From Spirochaetaceae bacterium (GTDB taxonomy: Bacteria > Spirochaetota > Spirochaetia > Treponematales > Treponemataceae), in the NCBI GenBank assembly GCA_017614995.1, contig JAGAAX010000018.1, positions 1 through 58,188 on the forward strand: a stretch of 58,188 nt of DNA. The letters run 5' to 3'. Below are positions 52,609 to 58,188 of the stretch, in pieces (within the stretch, counting starts at the first letter, position 1; the number at the start of each line of letters is the position of its first letter). Position numbers and translations under genes: made by a program. The notes under the pieces were generated by a model, which searched no databases, was not told the DNA's origin, and saw only the letters and a program-made list of their open reading frames with translations.

Positions 52609-54000
52609 ATGAGCTATTATGACAAAAACGCTGTTGCAAAAGAACCGCCTATGGGCTGGAACAGCTATGATTATTACAACACAATGGTGAATGAAGCGCA
52701 GGTTCGCGCAAATGCAGACTACATGGCGAAAAACCTGAAAAAGTACGGCTGGAAATATGTTGTTATCGACATTCAGTGGTCAGACCCGGACGCCGGAAAG
52801 CGCAACAAAGAAGGAATCCAGTACATTCCGTTCAGCCGCTTCTGTATCGACGAATATTCGCGCCAGATTCCGGCTGTCAACAGGTTTCCGAGCAGTGCAG
52901 ACGGAAAAGGCTTTAAGCCGCTTGCAGACTATGTTCATTCGCTAGGACTGAAATTCGGCATTCACATAATGCGCGGAATTCCGCGTTTTGCAGCCCATGA
53001 GCATAAGCCTATAAAGACGCATGACGGTGCGGCTGTAACTGCCGACATGGTTGCAAATCCTTATTCAATCAGCCGATGGAACCCGGACATGTACGGCGTT
53101 GATGCGGCGCGGCCTTATGCGCAGGATTATTATGATTCAGTTTTTGAACTTTATGCAGAATGGGGCGTTGACTTTGTAAAGGTTGATGATATCTGCAATA
53201 CGAACATGTATCCGCAGAACCCGTATTCGGCTGAAAAAGAAATCGAGATGATTGCAAAGGCTATCGAAAATTCCGGTCGCGCAATGGTGCTTTCGCTTAG
53301 TCCGGGGCCTGCCTTAATTGAAAAAGCCCATCATTACGAAAGCTATGCAAACATGTGGCGCATCACAGACGACTTTTGGGACGACTGGAAACTTCTAAAG
53401 GCGATGTTTGAGCGCTGTGAAGTCTGGCAGAAACATACAGGCGGCGGCAACTGGCCGGACTGTGATATGCTTCCGCTTAACGTGCTTGGCTACGGCTGGG
53501 CAGATCCGGATGCGCCGGAAGAATCAAAAGCAAGAAAGAGCAATTTTACACAGGAAGAAACGCGCACAATGATTACGTTGTGGAGCATTTTCCGCGCGCC
53601 GCTTATGATTGGCACTGACTTGGTTCAGCTTGACGGTTTCAGTTTAAGCCTTTTGACGAACGAAGAAATAATCGCAATGAACAAATGCCCGAATCAGGCA
53701 AAGCAGCTTTCGCCGTCTTTGGGCGGCAGCAATATTGTCTGCTGGTATAACTTTATAGGCTTTGACGAAGCAGGTTGTGCACACGCATATTACGCATTAT
53801 TCAACTTAACCGATGAGGAGCAGCCGCTTACGTTCAACGCCAGGCTTGCTGCTGAAACAGCCGGCGCAGAAAAGGCTGCCTCAGATTCAGCTTTTGAAGC
53901 ACAAGCTCCGGTTATCCGCGATTTATGGGCGCGCAAAGATTTGGGCAGCAGTGTAAAGACTGTTCTTGCACCTCATTCATGTTGCGCCTTCCGCGTATAG
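52609..54000 (+). CDS. Alpha-galactosidase-like GH27 enzyme
   Basis: A 463-residue glycoside hydrolase of family 27, cytoplasmic (no signal peptide). The N-terminus has EPPMGWNSYDYYN, the usual GH27 opening; YVVIDIQWSDPDAG follows; the nucleophile Asp lies in VDFVKVDDICN and the acid/base Asp in WRITDDFWDDW. The (beta/alpha)8 barrel ends near 370; the C-terminal beta domain completes the protein. It should release terminal alpha-linked galactose or a related sugar from imported oligosaccharides. The start codon is close behind the predicted -10 box, so the leader is very short. Confidence 0.9.
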   Translation: MSYYDKNAVAKEPPMGWNSYDYYNTMVNEAQVRANADYMAKNLKKYGWKYVVIDIQWSDPDAGKRNKEGIQYIPFSRFCIDEYSRQIPAVNRFPSSADGKGFKPLADYVHSLGLKFGIHIMRGIPRFAAHEHKPIKTHDGAAVTADMVANPYSISRWNPDMYGVDAARPYAQDYYDSVFELYAEWGVDFVKVDDICNTNMYPQNPYSAEKEIEMIAKAIENSGRAMVLSLSPGPALIEKAHHYESYANMWRITDDFWDDWKLLKAMFERCEVWQKHTGGGNWPDCDMLPLNVLGYGWADPDAPEESKARKSNFTQEETRTMITLWSIFRAPLMIGTDLVQLDGFSLSLLTNEEIIAMNKCPNQAKQLSPSLGGSNIVCWYNFIGFDEAGCAHAYYALFNLTDEEQPLTFNARLAAETAGAEKAASDSAFEAQAPVIRDLWARKDLGSSVKTVLAPHSCCAFRV

Positions 54001-54029
54001 TAGATTAGCCGAAATTATTCTCATTTTTT

Positions 54030-54066
54030 CTTTATAAAGAAGCAACAGGTCGTTGTATTCTTTTTG
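54030..54066 (+). promoter_or_regulatory. Shared 37-bp upstream element, copy 2 (buk)
   Basis: Same layout as 52549-52585: CTTTATAA, CAAC-N5-GTTG and GTATTCTTTTTG, with TTGTAT (54053-54058) and TATAGA (54074-54079) at the same 15-bp spacing. Confidence 0.65.
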
Positions 54067-54100
54067 AGTGTTGTATAGAATAACGGCAGGAGAATTAGAT

Positions 54101-55225
54101 ATGTCAGCAGACGAAAAAAAATATAAGTTATTGATTATCAATCCGGGTTCAACCTCAACAAAGGTTAGCCTTTTTGAGAATGAAACCTCAGTATTTGAAA
54201 AAAGTCTTTTCCATGATGCAGATGTACTGCTTTCGTTTCCGCATGTAAATGACCAGATGCCTTTCCGTTATGAAGTCATTATGAATATGCTCAAAGATGA
54301 AGGCTACAAGGCTTCTGAAATCGATGTGTTTGTCGGCCGCGGTGGCTCTGCATGTACACAGCCGGGCGGCATCACAAAGATTGACCAGAAACTTTACGAC
54401 GACACTGTGGCGGCGGTGGGCGGCAGCGAGCATCCGGCTAAGCTTGGCGTAATGCTCGCATGGAAATTTGCACAGGAATTCAACAAGCCGGCATTTACGC
54501 TGAACCCGACCAATGTTGATGAATACGGCGATTATGCCCGCCTGACCGGCATCAAGGGCATTTACCGCGTTTCTCATTCGCATGTGCTTAACCAGAAAGC
54601 TGTCGCAGAATACCATGCCGAGCACGTGCTTAAAAAGCGCTACGAGGACTGCAATTTTGTTGTTGCACATATTGACGGCGGAATTACAGTAAGCGCGCAC
54701 GACCATGGCAAAATGGTAGACGGCAACATGGGCGCAGATGGCGAAGGCGCATTTACACCGACAAGAATCGGCAGTGTGCCAGTGCTTTCGCTTCTTGACT
54801 ATATCGAAAAGCACTCAATTGCAGATGTGCGCCTCCGCTGTTCACGTGCGGGCGGCTTTGTAGACCTTTTCGGTACAGCAAATGCAGACACAATCCACGA
54901 GCTTTTGGAAAAGGACGACCGCAAGGCTGATCTTGTGTGGAACACAATGCTCTATCAGATTTGCAAGATGATCGGCGAGATGAGCTGCGTTCTTTGCGGT
55001 AAGGTAGACGGAATTCTTCTGACGGGCGGGCTTCTGCGCTTTGCCGACGTAAAGGCAACTGTTGAAAAGCGCTGCGGCTGGATTGCCCCGATTTTCGATT
55101 ATCCGGGCGAGATGGAGCAGGAGGCGCTGGCTTTGCCTGCGCTCAAAGTTATGCAGGGCAAAATTACGCCGCTTACATATTCAGGAAAACCTGTCTGGAA
55201 CGGCTTTGAAGGTTTGGATTTATAA
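54101..55225 (+). CDS. buk: Butyrate kinase
   Basis: A 374-residue acyl kinase of the ASKHA superfamily making ATP and a carboxylate from an acyl phosphate. It has the butyrate-kinase pattern: [19 protein letters not shown] with phosphate motif 1, [38 protein letters not shown] and [10 protein letters not shown]. These fit butyrate kinase better than acetate kinase. The start at 54101 has GGAG eight bases upstream; the frame is open a further 33 bases through the promoter. It lies 11 bp ahead of pta. Confidence 0.9.
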   Translation: MSADEKKYKLLIINPGSTSTKVSLFENETSVFEKSLFHDADVLLSFPHVNDQMPFRYEVIMNMLKDEGYKASEIDVFVGRGGSACTQPGGITKIDQKLYDDTVAAVGGSEHPAKLGVMLAWKFAQEFNKPAFTLNPTNVDEYGDYARLTGIKGIYRVSHSHVLNQKAVAEYHAEHVLKKRYEDCNFVVAHIDGGITVSAHDHGKMVDGNMGADGEGAFTPTRIGSVPVLSLLDYIEKHSIADVRLRCSRAGGFVDLFGTANADTIHELLEKDDRKADLVWNTMLYQICKMIGEMSCVLCGKVDGILLTGGLLRFADVKATVEKRCGWIAPIFDYPGEMEQEALALPALKVMQGKITPLTYSGKPVWNGFEGLDL

Positions 55226-55236
55226 GGAGAAATAAC

Positions 55237-56232
55237 ATGAGCATGATTGAAAAAATCAAGAACAAGGCACGCGCCAACATAAAAACGATTGTACTGCCGG
55301 AAGGCGATGAACCCCGTACAGTAAAGGCAGCAGCAGACATAGTAAAAGAAAAGCTTGCAACACCTATTCTGCTGGGCAACCCTGATAAAATTGCGGAAGT
55401 AGCAAAAAAGCAGGGCGCAAATATTTCCGGCATTAAAATAATTGACCCGGCAGCAAGTGAAAAAGCTGCTGAATATACAAAAGTGCTTTTTGAATTGAGA
55501 AAAGCAAAAGGCGTAACAGAAGAAGACGCCAAAAAGCTTGTCGCTGACCCGATGTATTACGGCATTATGATGGTCAAGTGCGGCGATGCAGACGGTCTTG
55601 TTTCTGGTGCAGTTCACACAACCGGCGACATGCTGCGCCCTGCATTGCAGATTATCAAGACAAAACCCGGCATGAAGGTTGTATCAAGCAGCTTTCTTAT
55701 GGATTGCCCGAACAAAAGCCTGGGCGAAGACGGACTTTTGGTGTATGCAGACTGTGTCGTAATGCCTTGTCCTACAGCCGAAGAACTGGCACACATCGCC
55801 GTATCGGCTGCTGAAACAGCAAGAGTTCTCTGCGGTGTGCAAGAACCGCGCGTAGCACTTCTTTCGTTTTCTACAAAGGGCAGCGCAAAACACGAGCTTG
55901 TAAGCAAGGTTCAGGAAGCTGTAAAGATTGCACATGAATTTGCGCCCGATTTGCTTTTGGACGGCGAAATGCAGTTTGACGCGGCTTTAGTGCCTGAAAT
56001 TGGAGCTTCAAAAGCGCCGGGCAGCAAAGTTGCAGGCCGCGCCAATGTACTTGTTTTTCCCGACCTTCAGGCTGGAAACATCGGCTACAAGATTACGCAG
56101 CGCATTGGCGGTGCAGAGTGTTTCGCCGTCCTTCAAGGACTTGCAAAGCCGTGCAATGACCTTTCGCGCGGCTGTTCTGTTGAGGACATTGTAAACACCG
56201 TAGCGATGACCGCCGTACAGGCAACCTGCTGA
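55237..56232 (+). CDS. pta: Phosphate acetyltransferase
   Basis: A 331-residue enzyme of the short Pta class, which interconverts acyl-CoA and acyl phosphate. Segments: [86 protein letters not shown] and [17 protein letters not shown]. These belong to Pta rather than phosphotransbutyrylase, yet the gene is coupled to buk, so the true acyl group is open. AAGGAG precedes the ATG. Confidence 0.88.
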   Translation: MSMIEKIKNKARANIKTIVLPEGDEPRTVKAAADIVKEKLATPILLGNPDKIAEVAKKQGANISGIKIIDPAASEKAAEYTKVLFELRKAKGVTEEDAKKLVADPMYYGIMMVKCGDADGLVSGAVHTTGDMLRPALQIIKTKPGMKVVSSSFLMDCPNKSLGEDGLLVYADCVVMPCPTAEELAHIAVSAAETARVLCGVQEPRVALLSFSTKGSAKHELVSKVQEAVKIAHEFAPDLLLDGEMQFDAALVPEIGASKAPGSKVAGRANVLVFPDLQAGNIGYKITQRIGGAECFAVLQGLAKPCNDLSRGCSVEDIVNTVAMTAVQATC

Positions 56233-56246
56233 AAAAGGACAAGCAT

Positions 56247-56279
56247 GGCAAAGTTGTAGCCATGCTGTCAAATCCGAAT
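56247..56279 (+). pseudogene. Remnant of antitoxin gene
   Basis: 33 bp identical to 56448-56480 in the antitoxin gene (sense GGCAAAGTTGTAGCCATGCT and on), with weaker similarity downstream. It lies between pta and the antitoxin and looks like a leftover of a partial duplication or recombination. Confidence 0.7.
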
Positions 56280-56360
56280 TAGGCAGAAAAGTAAAGTTAA
56301 AAGACAGCCGAAGTGAAAATTTTGTAAAAGCATGATATACTGTTTAGCAAGGAGGCAGAC

Positions 56361-56576
56361 ATGGCAATAACAACAGAAGAACTTCAACAAAATCTGTCAA
56401 AATATATTATCATGGCAGAAAACGAGCAAATCTTAATTACTGCAAACGGCAAAGTTGTAGCCATGCTGTCAAATCCGAATCAGGACAGAATAGAAACAGC
56501 AAAATCGCTTTTTGGAATACTACCCGACGATATTACGCTTGAAGATGCCAACAAAGAGAGACTTTCTGCCTTATGA
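56361..56576 (+). CDS. Phd/YefM-type antitoxin
   Basis: A 71-residue antitoxin. The N-terminal part ITTEELQQNLSKYIIMAENEQILITANGKVVAMLSN is the Phd/YefM DNA-binding and dimer domain. The C-terminal tail (AKSLFGILPDDITLEDANKERL) would wrap the toxin. It overlaps the toxin gene by four bases (ATGA), so translation is coupled. AAGGAGG precedes the ATG; a TATACT box lies at 56335. Confidence 0.88.
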   Translation: MAITTEELQQNLSKYIIMAENEQILITANGKVVAMLSNPNQDRIETAKSLFGILPDDITLEDANKERLSAL

Positions 56577-56983
56577 AAATTCTGGTAGACACTTGCGTTA
56601 TAATTGATGCATTGCAAAACAGACAGCCGTTTGCATCAGACGCACAAAAACTGTTTCTTGCCGTAGCAAATAGAAACTGCACTGCCTGTATTTCTGCAAA
56701 AGCAGTAACAGATATTTACTACATTACTCACAGACAAACCCATAGCGACGAACAGACCAGAATTATTTTGAAAAAACTGTTTTCATTGTTTGACGTTGTA
56801 GATACTTTTGGAATTGACTGCATAAATGCAGTTACATCGCAAATGGGTGATTATGAAGATGCCGTAATGTCTGAGACCGCAGAGCGTAATTCTATTGATT
56901 ATATAGTAACAAGAAACATAAAAGATTATTCCAAATCAAAAGTTCAGGTAATAACACCTACAGTTCTTTTAGGCTTATTGTAG
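56573..56983 (+). CDS. PIN domain toxin (VapC-like)
   Basis: A 136-residue PIN-domain ribonuclease. Acidic residues are in place: MKILVDTCVIIDALQN (Asp6), a mid-protein AKAVTDIYYI helix, DYEDAVMSETAER with Asp/Glu, and IVTRNIKDYSKS near the end. It belongs to the PIN_3-like group commonly paired with Phd-type antitoxins. It probably cleaves tRNA or another RNA when freed from the antitoxin. A 4-bp overlap links it with the antitoxin. Confidence 0.88.
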   Translation: MKILVDTCVIIDALQNRQPFASDAQKLFLAVANRNCTACISAKAVTDIYYITHRQTHSDEQTRIILKKLFSLFDVVDTFGIDCINAVTSQMGDYEDAVMSETAERNSIDYIVTRNIKDYSKSKVQVITPTVLLGLL

Positions 56984-57112
56984 ATAAACCTTAAAGCTTG
57001 TGACATGTCTTATATCGCGCTAAAAGTCATTCTGTTCGGCTCTATGCCTAGAATGCGGATGCAGCTTATATGGGGTAAGATGCTTCCAAAAGTGCCGTAT
57101 ACTGGGATATTA

Positions 57113-57565
57113 TTATTCTATACTGTTCTCACAAACAATTAATTCTCCAAGCATATCCCAATCCGCTTTGTTCATCCCACTAAAATAATGACCTTTAAAA
57201 TAGCATGGTTCATATCTTACACCATCAATATGATATGAGAGATGTAGAGAACCACAACAAGGGTGACAATGCTCACATTCTTTTGTTCCGGTTATTATTT
57301 TTTTTATGGAATCGGAACATTTGTTTATTTTATCAATATAATTATCAATGTGTAGTATGTTTGCTTTTACAAGCAATGAGTTATCTGATACTTCCATCCA
57401 AAACAAAACCTTCTTATTACTCTTTTTATTAAAGATTGCTCTGTATCCGACTGTTCTTTTTTTATAGACAATTTTGCATCCAAGCTCCTCTCCTATGTTG
57501 AATAATGTTTTTGCAATATTGTACTGCTCTTCTGGTAATACACTAAAAGAATCAAGCTGATTCAT
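57113..57565 (-). CDS. Hypothetical cysteine-rich protein
   Basis: A 150-residue protein I do not recognise. Its second half has a CEHCHPCCG cluster followed by YHIDGVRYEPCYFKGHYF, which could bind a metal. The first half has LPEEQYNIAKTLFNIGEELG and repeated beta-strand-like segments. No signal peptide. I place the start at 57565, where AAAGGATG lies upstream; 13 extra in-frame codons upstream run into a C6/A7 stretch. Confidence 0.6.
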   Translation of the reverse strand: MNQLDSFSVLPEEQYNIAKTLFNIGEELGCKIVYKKRTVGYRAIFNKKSNKKVLFWMEVSDNSLLVKANILHIDNYIDKINKCSDSIKKIITGTKECEHCHPCCGSLHLSYHIDGVRYEPCYFKGHYFSGMNKADWDMLGELIVCENSIE

Positions 57566-57631
57566 TTGACCACATCCTTTCTGAAGTCGGTTGACGCCCC
57601 CCAAAAAAATTGCAGGGTGTTATACCATATA

Positions 57632-58042
57632 TTACTTTTCTTTTGTGCTGCCTATTTCAAGCAGGTTACCTTCTGGATCTGCAACATAAAAATTTCGAAT
57701 ACCGAAAGAAAATGTTTTTGGTTCTCCAGTTGGAAATCGCACACCCAGATTTTGAAGTCGCTTATATTCTACATCTACATCATTAAAACATGGCAACCAG
57801 AGAGCAATTTCAAATGTTTGATTAATTCCTTTTGGCGGTGTATAAGTTTCACCAATTGCCTCTACAAAAGCTTTTCTACTGTACATGAAAAATGATAGAT
57901 ACCCGCTCGCAGTTTCAAATTCTGCGAAATCGCCACCATCCCATTGAGTATGGAAGCCTAATATATCTCTATAGAAATGAACCATATTTTTCATATCTTC
58001 AGCATATATGCATGCGCCGACCTTTACATTTTTTCCAATCAT
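57632..58042 (-). CDS. VOC family (glyoxalase-like) protein
   Basis: A 136-residue vicinal-oxygen-chelate protein. The domain pattern fits: VKVGACIYAEDMKNMVHFYRDILG at the N-terminus, FAEFETASGYLSFFM, GINQTFEIALWLP with FNDVDVEYKRLQNLG, and the closing IRNFYVADPEGNLLEIGS with the metal Glu. VOC proteins include glyoxalases, dioxygenases and antibiotic-binding proteins; no specific role can be assigned. The start at 58042 has GGGAG upstream. Confidence 0.82.
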   Translation of the reverse strand: MIGKNVKVGACIYAEDMKNMVHFYRDILGFHTQWDGGDFAEFETASGYLSFFMYSRKAFVEAIGETYTPPKGINQTFEIALWLPCFNDVDVEYKRLQNLGVRFPTGEPKTFSFGIRNFYVADPEGNLLEIGSTKEK

Positions 58043-58092
58043 AATCATTCTCCCATAAAAAATCAACGAGCAGTCGACTTTCTAAGATTTAA

Positions 58093-58188
58093 TTAAGCGG
58101 GAAGATTTTGTTCTGGAAAATGAATCGGCGTGTAAGTACCTCGCATTTTCTCTGAATCAAAATCGGTTTTGGAGCTGAGCAACGCCCA
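58093..58188 (-). CDS. 3' end of a gene running off the window
   Basis: An open minus-strand frame enters from the window edge and stops with TAA at 58095-58093. The 31 visible codons end with KMRGTYTPIHFPEQNLPA. It has no start in the window; the family cannot be told from this fragment. Confidence 0.4.
   Translation of the reverse strand, partial: WALLSSKTDFDSEKMRGTYTPIHFPEQNLPA

Noticed and set aside
1-58188. tRNA, rRNA, prophage or insertion sequence genes
   Set aside because: I scanned the gaps and proteins and found no cloverleaf, rRNA core, integrase, capsid or classical transposase.

Overview
The window looks like the chromosome of a host-associated (gut or rumen type) Treponema or a close spirochaete relative. 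Evidence: many Cys-lipobox lipoproteins, a TAXI-type TRAP transporter with its DUF1850 partner, LL-diaminopimelate aminotransferase, type III glutamine synthetase, type III pantothenate kinase, an EF-P/EarP pair, a methyl-accepting chemotaxis protein, GGDEF, HD-GYP and class III cyclase signalling proteins, and AT-rich intergenic DNA around moderately GC genes. The genus is inferred from gene content; there is no rRNA here. I saw no tRNA, rRNA, CRISPR array, prophage or intact insertion sequence.

Layout. 1-2.6 kb: poly-glycine lipoprotein, acyl-ACP thioesterase, coaX. 2.7-6.2 kb: riboflavin operon ribD-ribE-ribBA-ribH. 6.3-9.1 kb: SulP anion transporter and an Rpn-type nuclease gene flanked by direct repeats. 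9.3-17.5 kb: accessory lipoproteins and exported proteins (a degenerate formylglycine-generating-enzyme fold, a YD-like repeat protein, others), a THUMP/methyltransferase gene and a 41-bp tandem repeat array. 17.4-21 kb: a dense cluster of dispersed palindromic repeats, a glycosyltransferase, and earP-efp. 21.2-24 kb: a PAS/GGDEF/GAF diguanylate cyclase bracketed by two copies of a covarying hairpin element. 24-29.6 kb: NhaC antiporter and the TAXI-TRAP operon. 29.6-33 kb: pyrG-glnA-ANTAR regulator. 33-35.8 kb: chemotaxis receptor and a DUF2147 protein. 35.9-45.1 kb: carB, a GH5-like protein, carA, then dapF-dapL. 45-52.5 kb: adenylate cyclase, an AAA/DUF4143 ATPase, glnN, a flavin reductase and an HD-GYP protein. 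52.6-58 kb: GH27 alpha-galactosidase, buk-pta, a Phd/PIN toxin-antitoxin pair, small accessory genes and the 3' end of a gene running off the edge.

How genes work together. Glutamine supply (glnA, glnN) sits with its consumers (pyrG, carA, carB). Those genes and the lysine/peptidoglycan gene dapF share one promoter architecture: a strong sigma70-type promoter, then almost at once an intrinsic terminator, then the ribosome-binding site. This looks like a nitrogen/pyrimidine attenuation regulon; the ANTAR RNA-binding protein encoded behind glnA is a candidate but unproven antiterminator.

Most notable observations: (1) an 8-G homopolymer in the signal-peptide region of the GH5-like gene leaves it exactly one base out of frame, as expected for a phase-variable gene in the OFF state; (2) the shared leader terminators; (3) two hairpin elements around the diguanylate cyclase gene, with compensatory base changes in two stems; (4) dispersed palindromic repeats lying in frame inside carA, carB and dapF, forming the C-terminus of DapF, and splitting a terminator.
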